Source of the DNA: Neelides folsomi | Lineage: Eukaryota; Arthropoda; Collembola; Neelipleona; Neelidae | DNA length: 64,000 nt | Assembly (NCBI GenBank): GCA_034687125.1 | Contig: JAQGBZ010000022.1 | Coordinates: forward strand, 124,001 to 188,000 | Direction of reading: 5' to 3' | Shown here: positions 16,758-26,791 of the stretch, one piece after another | Position numbering within the stretch: the stretch's first letter is position 1 | How the letters are laid out: the number at the start of each line of letters is the position of its first letter | Translations under genes and position numbers: made by a program | Notes under the pieces: model-generated | Seen by the model: only the letters and a program-made list of their open reading frames with translations | Told to the model about the DNA's origin: nothing | Databases searched by the model: none

Positions 16758-16781
16758 GGGAATCCTCTTATGGAAATCCCC
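16758..16781 (+). promoter_or_regulatory. Pair of NF-kappaB/Rel-like words upstream of protease 4
   Basis: GGGAATCCTC at 16758-16767 and GGAAATCCCC at 16772-16781 are close to the Rel consensus GGGRNYYYCC. They lie about 300 bp before the TATA box of protease 4. Two such words 4 bp apart in otherwise AT-rich DNA are suggestive only; binding is not shown. Confidence 0.3.
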
Positions 16782-17070
16782 CTTTCATTAATGAGAGCCG
16801 TCAAAGAAGCGTTAAATGAACAAATTTCTGAGAAGCAGAGATATGGAGTTCCCTGTCACTTCACATATGATGATGCTGTGCATTCACCTCATTGTTACCT
16901 GTCTCATTGTCTCCTTGTAAAGTGGAGTACATCTGGGGATGAAGCGTGCTTTCTCCGGAACATCATTGTGGCTCATCAGTGACCTCCATCCACAACGAGA
17001 CTTGGATTCTCATTACAAATCCATCGTCCAGACAAATCCAATCTGTGAACAAAGGAGGAATGCCGATATA

Positions 17071-17078
17071 TATAAAAG
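17071..17078 (+). promoter_or_regulatory. TATA box of protease 4
   Basis: TATAAAAG, within a longer TATATATAAAAG, lies 51 bp before the protease 4 start codon. The consensus is perfect and the distance leaves a 5' UTR of about 20 nt. Confidence 0.75.
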
Positions 17079-17121
17079 CTGGTTCGTAGCCTTGATTTTA
17101 AAATAACGGGATATTAAAAAT

Positions 17122-20100
17122 ATGGCATTTCGTCGAATGTGGCAAACTGGGAAAAGTTGTAAATGTGAACCGGCTGCTATTCAGTTATTTGTTGTATTTC
17201 TCTTATTTTATACTCCTGTGTTTTCAAAAACTACTGAACAGGTAAAACAATAAAACAAAAAATTTTTAACAATTTTAATGAAGGCAATTTTGAAACCATT
17301 TTAAAATTGTCAAAATTTTGATTGAAACACGTAAAGGTATATGGGGTATATCAAACTATAAAATTTAAAACCTTAGTTAAAATTATAAATAAAACTAAAA
17401 GTTTATTTTTTGATTCCGACTTTAATTTTTTAACTTAATTATTGTTCATTTTCGTGCATATCTAAAGATAATTGTATCATTATAGGAGCAATTTTTCCCA
17501 GACGATGACTCGGAATGGAGGGAAGAACGTTTACCAAATAAAAGTATTGACCATCAAATTGAATTAACTCTCCCATTACTATCCACTACATTTCACGTTT
17601 TCAACTAACTATCAAGTTTAAATTGAGTTTAACTTTAATAATTATTTATTTATTATACATGAACGTCTTTTGAGAATTTAGCTTATATTTCAATTTATTG
17701 GCAAATCATACACCAAAACCCCGTGAATATTGTATCTGTGAACTGTAAAGGAAATTGAACGAATCATTTGAAAATGAGTTTCTTTTATATTAAAGAATAT
17801 AAATAATAATCCCCATTCAACTGATCTTAAATAGAAAATGAAAAGGAGTTGAACCTTATTAAATTTTATTACGCAGCAAGAGAATATTGAATTTTCCATG
17901 AATTGAAATTGAAGAATTTTTAAATCTCAACTTTTCATCTTTTCACTGTATGACTAGTGGATTGGATTAAAGTCCTCTTTCCGACATGGAAAAGATGAAT
18001 AAATTTACTTGTAGTCATGTAGGAAGTTTGATAAGAATAGTTTTCCTTGAGGGAAAATACTTGAAAGCGGGTCGGAAGAAGAATGCCCAGAAATTCCTCC
18101 TTCTTCCCATCGGGGAAATGGAGAAAGTGATGGAATTTGACTTTTGATGGTATTTGGAGGGACAATAAAGCCTATCGGTGTATATAATAAATAATACATG
18201 GATCATCTGTGTATATTATCAAATAAGAATTGATTTTCCAGTTCTGCCTTGCGGGTCTGATGTGACTTTGGAGCTTAATGAAACTTTCACAATTGAAAGT
18301 CCAAATTTCTCTGACCGGACCAACTACCCAAACTCATTAAGATGCAAATGGCGTTTTCTTGTTCGTTCCCTTTTCACATTTATTTTTATTCTTTTCAATT
18401 TTTATTTATTTTCCTTCTATCTTTATTGTCCATATCCCATTAAATTTTGGTCTGAAGAATATTTCAGTTTAACAGTTGCTCACTCTCCATCTCCTGCCCT
18501 AACTTCCGGCTCAATGATTTCTTATGCTTCGATTATCTTGAAGTTCGGGACAAGCGAGGCGGCACAACGAGGTATGTGAAGGAAATATCTTGGCAAAAAT
18601 GCAATGCTTTCTTCAAATCTCATGTTGCTGACGGATGAGAGAAAGTGCGAATGACAGATGTTTATATAAAAAAGGGACAGGTTCTGTGGGACAAAAGGGC
18701 CGAAAAATCTGGTCGTCAGAGGGAATGAAGCCCAAGTGACATTCCGAACGAGCCCATTTTTCAATGCACTCGGATTCAGGTGCAATGTTGTTTGCGTTGA
18801 TGATGGAGGATCAGGTATTGTACATACAATTATTAGTAATTAGTCAATTAGTAATTATGTCTTTGTTACTCAAAATTCATGACAATCCAACTACAAGTTA
18901 ACTATTAAAATTAAATATTATTCTATATATATTTTAATTTTTAAATTTATATTTAAACAGCAGTAAATGTTGATTCAGAAATTTTACCACCGACTGTAAC
19001 AGCTAAGCCCAAAGATTGTAGTAAGTTTTAGTTAACTATTTGTAATTTAACAAATATGGGAATGGGAAATTATAATGGGAATACGGAATTCGCTCATTAA
19101 TTAAGGCCAATTCAAGGTTGCGGTTGGAGCAATGAAACTTTGAAAATTGTGAACGGGACGGAAACAAGAGTTGGAGAATTCCCATGGATGGTGGGTTTGG
19201 TACGGAAAGGGTCGAGAACGCCTTTCTGTGGAGGATCTCTCATTTCAAGTCTCCACGTTCTTACTGCAGCTCATTGTGTTAGCGGGTAACGTCACAATAT
19301 ATATTTATAGTGTACTAACATTAAGTACTCTATATTATGGTTATGGTAGATATATTTATTAACATTTTTCATTAATTACAATTTAAACAATTTTTATTTA
19401 CTAAAGTCGAACGCCATTCAATCTCGAGCTCCTCATCAGCGAGCACAACATTAAAATTGAGGAAGAGACTAACGTGTTAAGACAGCAGGTTGAGTTGATT
19501 CTCCAACACCGGAGCTACAACTCAAGGCTCGACTATGATGCTGCCATTATCAAAATGCGCTCTCCGGTCGACATTACCAAAATCAGTCCAGTTTGTATGC
19601 CCAAAGTGGAAGAGTCGTTTGAAGGAGCAAAGGCGACCGTGTCGGGCTGGGGAACCATTCAAGAAGGCATTTACACTCACATAGTTCAGAAAATCCCTAT
19701 GACTCTTATTCCTAAACAAAACTTTCTCCGTCTCTTTCGTACTCTTACACTTTAAGTCTCAACGTGATGGTAATTGTGCAATGTTTTATTTAAAATGGAA
19801 TATTTCATAAATATTTAGACGGATCATTGTCACCTTACTTGAGGAAAGTTGAAGTGAACGTGATGGAGTTCGAGCAGTGTCGGAAAGCATACGGAGACAT
19901 GATAACGGACAGGATGTTGTGTGCAGCAGCTCCTTATAAAGATTCATGTCAAGGGGACTCAGGAGGGTAAAGTTGATTAAAATCAAAATTATATTTAATT
20001 AATTTCCTTGCATTTCAAGCCCTCTCATGTTCGGCGAGAGAAATCCTGAAGAACCGAGTTACATCAAATATAGACAAATAGGAGTCGTTTCTTGGGGCCA

Positions 20101-20265
20101 TGGATGCGCTCGGCCAGATAAACCAGGAGTTTACTCAAGAGTCACAGGTAATATTTTAATTAGTCATTTAATAAGAAAATATCTAAGAGGCTTAAAATTA
20201 TTCTTTCAGCCTTTCATAATTGGATTAGCCGAAATACAGCAGAAGGAAGTTACTGTACAGATTAA
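17122..20265 (+). CDS. CUB-domain trypsin-like serine protease 4
   Basis: Secreted S1 protease. Exons: 17122-17241, 17486-17543, 18242-18360, 18468-18571, 18681-18814, 18961-19020, 19117-19285, 19407-19666, 19819-19966, 20020-20147, 20210-20265; phases agree, 451 aa. A Cys-containing N-terminus and hydrophobic leader (about 20-36) precede an acidic stretch. The CUB domain (about 63-176) is the most typical of the array: [36 protein letters not shown]. Cleavage is predicted at TLK208|IVNG. Triad: His251 (TAAHC), Asp299 (DYDAAI), Ser389 (GDSGG); DSCQ gives Asp189. The exon ending at 19666 is followed by GC, not GT, exactly where genes 1, 2 and 5 have a GT donor; the model needs a GC-AG intron (19667-19818). 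An intron follows GDSGG rather than preceding it. Strong TATA and poly(A) signals frame the gene. Confidence 0.86.
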
Positions 20266-20573
20266 TTTGTTCCATCATAACTTATTCTCAATCTCTCCAG
20301 ACTCTCCACAATACTTCAGAAGATTCATCTGATTAATAATGCAATGACGTCAATAAAATTTATTTATTTATTTCTTCCATCTTTACCTCAAGGATTGGGC
20401 CGAATCATATTTAAATAAATATTTAGCCACCATGCTGCATGTGGATGTAAATTAGGTACAAATGAATTCAAAGTACACATGAAGGCTCCCCATTGTTCCG
20501 ATATGAATTCATTGGGAGTGCAACGAACACCTGGTGAAGGAAATGAATATTTTTGCAATGAGAGGCCTTTGAA
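20266..20573. other. Spacer between proteases 4 and 5
   Basis: About 300 bp holding the protease 4 poly(A) signal at 20352 and then the proximal promoter region of protease 5. No exon was recognised. Confidence 0.5.
20352..20357 (+). terminator. Poly(A) signal of protease 4
   Basis: AATAAA 87 bp after the stop codon, followed by T-rich sequence. It is the first match downstream of the gene. Confidence 0.6.
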
Positions 20574-20581
20574 TATAAAAG
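20574..20581 (+). promoter_or_regulatory. TATA box of protease 5
   Basis: TATAAAAG lies 54 bp before the start codon of protease 5, the same word and nearly the same distance as at protease 4. This suggests a shared promoter design inherited by duplication. Confidence 0.7.
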
Positions 20582-20627
20582 ACACCAAATGTTCCTCACC
20601 CAGTTTTCTATATATTAGTTAAGAGAA

Positions 20628-21980
20628 ATGAACTCAACGTTGTGCCTCGTCCCACTTTCCATTCTCATAATCCTCATTTCCATCATAGGAAGTATTAATG
20701 GAAGGAAACTGGATACGTGCCGTAAGTTAATTCATCTCCACATATTTGCACCTCTAATTCTTCTTCATTTAATTAAAATTTTAAATTGAATTAGACTGTG
20801 GAGAAGCCCAGAGCGTCCCTGGCTCCATAGTCAACGGGACTGAGGCAAACATAGGAGAATTCCCATGGATGGTCGCATTGGTGAAAAAGGGATCGCAAAG
20901 AAGTTACTGTGGAGGTTCCCTCATTTCTGATCGACACATCATCACAGCCGCTCATTGCATTAGCAAGTGATATCAAATGGATAATTATTCAAAAGCTGAT
21001 GGATAAAATTTTATGTCATTTTATATTTAATATCATTTTTCTATTAATGCAGAATGAACAAGACCAATTTTGATATTCTGCTCAACGAACATAACTTGAA
21101 CGAGGATAGCGAAACGATTTTGCCAACTGTTCGAGCCCAAGTTGCCCATGTCCTCATTCATCCTGAACATAAGCGAGGGATTTACTACGACATTGCTCTC
21201 ATCACATTGACATCACCAGTGTCATTTTTCTCCTCTTTTACTCCCATTTGCCTTCCCAAAGATTTGTCAAGGAGCTACGGGGGAGAAACTGCGACTGTTA
21301 TTGGCTGGGGACTCACGTCTTCAGGTTATTAAATTCCTCCATTTGGAAGAAAATTTGGAACAAACAAGGGAAATGATGATGAATAAATACAGGAGGAGAG
21401 GAATCGAATGTTTTGAGGAAAGTCAATATTAGTGTGATCTCAAACGAGGAATGTGGAGAAAGATATCCGGCCGCAATTCTTCCATCAATGATTTGCGCTT
21501 CTTCACCATATAGAGATGCCTGCCAGGTAAAATTGATATTATAATAACTACTTACTTAATGAACTTGAAATGAAAAATATTATTGTAATAAAAAAGTTTA
21601 TTTTTAATAGGGAGATTCAGGAGGGTAAAACCAAACTTCCTTTTAACTCAAATCCTCACTTCTGATGATTCTGTTGATCTATTATATTTAAAAGTTAAAT
21701 GTTTTTAATATTAGTCAATAATAAAAATTTATCATACAGACCTTTAATGAATTATCAATCACTCGGTGGTCCTGGGTTTAAATACACACAAATCGGAGTA
21801 GTTTCTTGGGGAAAGGGTTGCGCTCTTCCTAAATATCCTGGAGTATATTCAAGAATTACGGGTAATTATCATAAATCAGAAAAAACACGTAATTTATTTA
21901 ATTTATGGCTTATAACACTTTTAGAAATGATGGACTGGATAATGTTGAATACCGAAGATGGAACATTTTGCAAATTCTAG
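20628..21980 (+). CDS. Trypsin-like serine protease 5 without CUB domain
   Basis: Secreted S1 protease. Exons: 20628-20721, 20795-20966, 21053-21324, 21393-21526, 21611-21624, 21740-21861, 21925-21980; phases agree, 287 aa. A strong signal peptide (about 1-25) is followed by a 17-residue propeptide and the catalytic domain; no CUB exon is present and the introns leave no room for one. The mature N-terminus IVNG at 43 is preceded by Ser42 (VPGS|IVNG), not Arg/Lys, so trypsin would not activate it. Triad: His85 (TAAHC), Asp135 (YYDIAL), Ser227 (GDSGG). RDACQ gives Asp189, so the mature enzyme should still be trypsin-like. The catalytic GDSGG is encoded by a 14-nt microexon. The C-terminus ends in the array's typical Cys tail (TFCKF). 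Confidence 0.87.
21611..21624 (+). other. 14-nt microexon encoding the catalytic GDSGG
   Basis: Flanked by an AG acceptor (TTTAATAG) and a GTAAAA donor, this exon encodes GDSGG up to the second base of the last Gly. Without it the enzyme would lack its nucleophile and shift frame (14 is not a multiple of 3). Both flanking introns are short and AT-rich. Confidence 0.85.
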
Positions 21981-22125
21981 TTAAAGATCCATTGAATGAA
22001 TTAAAATTTATGTTCATTAGGTATCCTTATTTTAACTACTGTAAATTATACAATAAAAATGACACGAATAATGACACTTTTAGTGAAAATAAAGTAAAAA
22101 CCACAAGTTCTCAAAATCTTTGTCA

Positions 22126-22131
22126 TTTATT
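22126..22131 (-). terminator. Poly(A) signal of HEATR3 homologue
   Basis: TTTATT on the + strand, that is AATAAA on the - strand, 71 bp past the HEATR3 stop. It lies inside the 3' UTR of protease 5. Confidence 0.5.
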
Positions 22132-22176
22132 CTTTGTAAGCTTTTTTGTTAATATAATAGAATAATAGTGAATTGC

Positions 22177-22182
22177 AATAAA
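22177..22182 (+). terminator. Poly(A) signal of protease 5
   Basis: AATAAA about 197 bp after the protease 5 stop codon and only 20 bp before the HEATR3 stop codon on the other strand. The two convergent transcripts are therefore predicted to overlap. Confidence 0.5.
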
Positions 22183-22201
22183 AAGAAACAGTTGCAGGGT
22201 T

Positions 22202-25200
22202 TTAGACGCATCCATGCTTCATCTTATATTCAATAAATCTTGGAAGATTCGATTTTGACGTTACAATCACAGCCTTATGTTCACCAAATTCTTTACGATG
22301 CATCTGACACTATTAAATAATTAAATATAAAACTAATTTAAAATTTTATTATATCTGTAATTTAGTAGAAATGATAGATAATATTTATAATAGTGTTATA
22401 ATAATATTAAATAATTATATATTGTAAATTGTAATGAGAGTAATTGACTATTATTTCTTACGGCTTTTTTGTATTGAGTTTGAAAATTCTTTAATTTTTC
22501 AATCAGCCTCAGTTGAGTCAAGACATGGTTGAATTCGTCATCAGAAAAAACGTCAAAAAGGGTATCTAAAATTTCTGCCTTCACCCATAGGTGTTCCTTA
22601 TCCAATGGCCCAGCAAGTGATGTAATAAGAAATTTCGCAACTTCTGATAAAAGTGGAGCAGCATCTCCTTTTGAATTAACTCCGAATCGGAAAATAGAAA
22701 CTCCCAAACCTCCAATGATCTTGACTACATTAGCTTGAATTTTTGGAACTTGAACTCCTTCATAAACTTCAAGAAATACCTAAAAATGAAAAAATGGTAT
22801 TAATACTTAATGCAATTTTTAATACAATAAATAAATTGATAATACTGAATATGATCTAGAATCATATGAAATAAAAATGTTAAATTTAAAAATTTACATT
22901 AAATTCGGACGGTGACATTGATTTGACGTAATCGTCACACTTAAAATCAATCCATTTTTGCATTATGGCTCGTAAGGCAGAGGAAGAAGCTTCAATAAGA
23001 TCAATATCTCGATCTAAATAAATAACAGATTAAAATTAATAATAGAAATTTAACTTAAATAAAATGAATTAACTATTTTTCATATTATAATATAGAATTC
23101 TTTAAATCTTCCACACACCTTCGCTAATGAGAAGATTTCCCAAAGAATCCCAAAGCTTCTTCGTATTTTCAAATCCTCCCAATTGCTCAAAATTTAAAAC
23201 GCTAATAAGATTTTGAAGGCAAAGAAGTGAAGTTCCACGAAGTTGTGTTAATGTGGCCAAAATCTTCATTCCGTATTCGTTTTCTTTTAAAATCTCAGTT
23301 ACATTAACTGGAGGCACTTGAAGCTTAGCCCAAATTTTTTCACTAAAATTTCCATCGACTATGGCTTGTTGAAGCTATAATGAAATAATCCAATATTACT
23401 TATAAAAATTTCACCAATTGATTATTTATCAAATATAAACAGCTATTATTAAATATAAAGTTAAAATTTTTTATACCTCTTGATTTGTATCAGACTCAAA
23501 TGTTTCCATATTCATTTCATCGTCATTTAAATATTCTGGATCTTCCCCACTTTCCGATTCCGACTCTTCTTCCCCATCCTCTTCGCAAAAAATTCCATTT
23601 GAAATGATTTGAAGTGCCAATGAAGTTGCGCTGAGCGCTCGTGAAAGTCTTTCAAAAGAATTAACCAAACTTTCATGACCAGAATCTTCCACTTCCATCT
23701 CAAGCTTGGCTTTTTCCTTATGGTTTGATTCTTTAGAAACTCCGTTGGTTTTTGATTCCTTCCTTTTGCTAATTGGTGAAGGGGGGGAGAGTGGAACTTC
23801 AGATGAAAATTTGTTAACATCCTTCATATAGTCAAAATCAAGAATATTTGATAAGATTGAAATTGAAGCTCCAAGACGATCAGGCGTAAAAGTCGAAATA
23901 TTTCCTTTATTTAAGTTGATCATAATTCCTACAAAAAATCCATGAAAATTTACTTTTAAAAATAAGGTTATATTAATAAACGAATTACTTTATTTTTTTA
24001 GAATAAATAACTTGTCATCATTTTTGTTCACATACCTAAGCATTGCGTCTGAAAAAATAGAAAATCTCTTTCTTTTTGTGGTAATTCGATACTTTCGATT
24101 TGTCTGCTTAATATTCCATCTAGCCTTGCTGTAAGATCAGTTTCAATTTTCAAACCTTTATCATTATCTTCAGTTACTGTGATTAAGCATTCAGCTATAA
24201 CAAAAAATGTTTAAAATATAGAATAACATTATTTAATTTTAAGTAGTAAAAATTTAATTGGAAAGTATTTTTATATGATGAGCTTACCAACTGGAAACAC
24301 AACTCTTATTCCATAAGTATCGAAATCCAAATGGGAAGCTAAAAATCCAAGAAGTCCTTCCCTATTGAATACATTTACACCCGTTCTGCTATTCTCACTA
24401 GAAAAAAACATTTAAAAGGCAAGATTAAACATTAATATAAACAACAATGATCGTTAATAAAATATATGATAACAATAACATAAGCAAATGACTAATTATT
24501 TTCAATGAATTAAAAATGACTAAACAATTAGTAGATTAGTACATTGGCCCAATTTAATGCGTCGTATTTCCTCAAAAACAAAAAATTCCAAGATGCATGT
24601 CGTAAAAAGAGATAAAAATATAACGTTTAACAATGAGATGACTAAAGGTGCGAATGATTCAAATTTCTCATGATAAAAAATGAGGTTAATGACAAAGACG
24701 AAATGGGTGAAAGTAGGTGAAGCTAATTTGATAATTAATACAATACTTTGAATCAGAATCCTTGGAACTTTTTCCTCTTATCTGATCAACTAATGGTATT
24801 TTGTTCTACGACGAAAAAATTATTTTAAGTATATATACATAGATGAAAAATGAGTAAAATTATCAGAGAAAGAATTCCTAAGTTTTCAATTAGATTTTTA
24901 ACTTGATTGCTAAAGATGACGAAACTCTTGCAAATTGTAAGTTTATTCACAAATCAAAACGAATCGGATCTTTGATTTATCTTTATAAATAGATTACTAG
25001 TTTTCTTGCTAGAATTTGACTAATTGTAATTGTAACTTAACTTATACATTTTAGATTTTTGTCCTGTGCGTGGTTTTGGTTGCCTCAATGGCGATACCAT
25101 TTCCGATTTTCGAAGATTATGACAGCCCAAGGTAAATTAAATATGGGCATATAAAATTTCATATCCAATATCCAATTATGTAATATGAAAATATTATGTA

Positions 25201-26341
25201 CTAATATTTTGTAATTTGTATAGGGAGGCTAGAATTTGGGCTCCCTGGACATATGCATCACCAGCATCAAGAGGCCGATTTAATGGATAAGTTTTAACTT
25301 GTTGTTAATCAGAATTTCAATAACCTAGTCAATCCTAACTTTCCTAGTCAATGTACATCAACACAGTCTAGTCATGTTTTTACAGTCTCGAATTTCTAAT
25401 TAGGATATATATTTTTGAAACAAACTTCATTGTAAAGTGTAGACGTAACACTGAATAAAAAATCTTTTAAATAAATATAAAAATGTATTAATTTCATACC
25501 ACAAGTTCCAGAGTAGATTTACAGATTCGATAAATGTTTCCGTATGGGTGTCAATTTTATCTTCCATTTGAGCTTTTGGTGTCCATGATTTACAATATTC
25601 CTAAAATCAAAAAATACTTATAAAAATGATTCATTAACTAACAAAAACGTTAGAATGAATATCTTTGACTTGATAAATAATGATAGAAATATTAGGATAA
25701 TTAATCTTTCAAAAAACTTCCATTCTATCATAGTTTTACTATTTGTATTTTGGTAAATTGAAAATAATGAAAATACAAATAACCTGTTTGAAGAGTGAAA
25801 CAAGAGGAGTTAAGACATCTTGAGAAATCATATGCTCACAGATCGTTGGTCCACTTGCGCTCATATTTCTACAAAGCATAATAATTTTATTATTTAAAGA
25901 TACGAAAAATATTGTTGTTTGATTTTAAAATATAACTCACCTAAGAGCACCAGCAGCTGAGTGTCTCACCATAGGACTTTTGTCAACCAAAAGTTGTCCT
26001 GCAACCTTGACCCCATCTTGAGCTAAAATCTTAATGAGGAACCCTTCATCTTGAGCAGCAACTGATAGAGAATTCAATCCACTGTCCCTCTCTTCGGCAA
26101 TGTGGCTTTGCATCTATAAAGAAATTTTTTTATTAATAAAAATGCATAGTAAAAATTTAAATAAAAAATTTAAATTTTATTTTGACAATTTTCATACCTG
26201 TTCCAGCATGTTGTCAATAAAAATATCCCTAGGACTCTTGTCACCCATTTCTTCTTCGGCTTCGGTCAAAGACGCAACGCTATCGAGAAGAATTGGATTA
26301 TTACGAGACGCTCCATTCTTTTTTCCTTTGATCTTCCCCAT
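22202..26341 (-). CDS. HEATR3: HEAT repeat-containing protein 3 (SYO1 homologue)
   Basis: Symportin-type adaptor. In the known family (Syo1 in yeast, HEATR3 in animals) it brings ribosomal proteins uL18 and uL5 into the nucleus for 5S RNP assembly. Exons, 5' to 3': 26341-26198, 26113-25941, 25868-25784, 25600-25500, 24397-24288, 24194-24036, 23928-23477, 23374-23119, 23013-22898, 22779-22462, 22303-22202; phases agree, 671 aa, close to the 680 aa of the human protein. The start GKIKGKKN resembles the family's basic N-terminus. Family-like segments are seen: VRHSAAGALRNMS, LTPLVSLFKQ, LLWNLCENS with NREG, LLCLQNLISVLN with EQLGG, and the ending near RFIEYK. A long acidic insert (GEEESESESGED with flanks, exon 23928-23477) matches the acidic loop of SYO1. 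Intron 24398-25499 contains a separate peptide gene on the + strand. Confidence 0.9.
24916..25290 (+). CDS. Nested small secreted peptide gene, family unknown
   Basis: Three exons, 24916-24936, 25055-25131 and 25224-25290, total exactly 165 nt and encode 54 aa. Donors are GTAAGT and GTAAAT; acceptors are TTTTAG and GTATAG. The gene lies wholly inside intron 4 of HEATR3, on the opposite strand. Residues 1-20 are a clear signal peptide (MTKLLQIIFVLCVVLVASMA). The mature part has about 33 residues without Cys: a proline/acidic start (PFPIFEDYDSP), a possible Arg site (PREAR), an aromatic segment IWAPWTY and the end SRGRFNG. A terminal Gly could be converted to an amide, as in neuropeptides; that is inference, and no dibasic site is present. 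TATATATA at about 24830 and AATAAA at 25454 fit a small transcription unit. It could also be an antimicrobial or cuticular peptide. I recognise no family. Confidence 0.75.
25454..25459 (+). terminator. Poly(A) signal of nested peptide gene
   Basis: AATAAA 164 bp after the peptide stop codon and 41 bp before the HEATR3 exon at 25500. The nested transcript can therefore end within the intron. Confidence 0.55.
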
Positions 26342-26791
26342 TTTCCCTTCTCAAATATCTAATGTAATGAGTATGTCAAAATCTCAATAGCACATTAAAT
26401 AAGATAACTGAACAAATATAAATCAGAAATGTGAACGCACACGCTGCATGCTTCGGAAGAATTGTGAGTGTGAGCAAGTTTCAGCAAGTTAAAACTGATC
26501 AGGAAGTAGCCTGTGGAACAATGCTTGTTTCAAAATGCCCATCAAGATTAAATTAAAAAGAATTTCCCCCATTTCTGTACCTTCTAGGTAAATAAATTGG
26601 TGAAATTAATTATTACTTATTTAATTTATAATGCTTAAAGAAAGAGCTATTATGTAATAATGAATTTCAGCAAGTATGATAATTTATTTGACATAATTGA
26701 TGACAGAATAATAAAAATATAAAACTCAATATATAAAATATTTTACCTACCTATTTACAATTTACATACATAAAAGAATCAACAACACAAT
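26342..26791. other. Spacer between HEATR3 and INTS13
   Basis: About 450 bp between the start of HEATR3 and the end of INTS13, both on the - strand. It must hold the HEATR3 promoter; a possible INTS13 poly(A) signal (AATAAA on the - strand) is at 26683-26688. No coding exon was seen. Confidence 0.5.

Noticed and set aside
16770-16982. 70-codon open frame upstream of protease 4
   Set aside because: Lies in the promoter region, has no signal peptide or family match and no joining exon; treated as non-coding.
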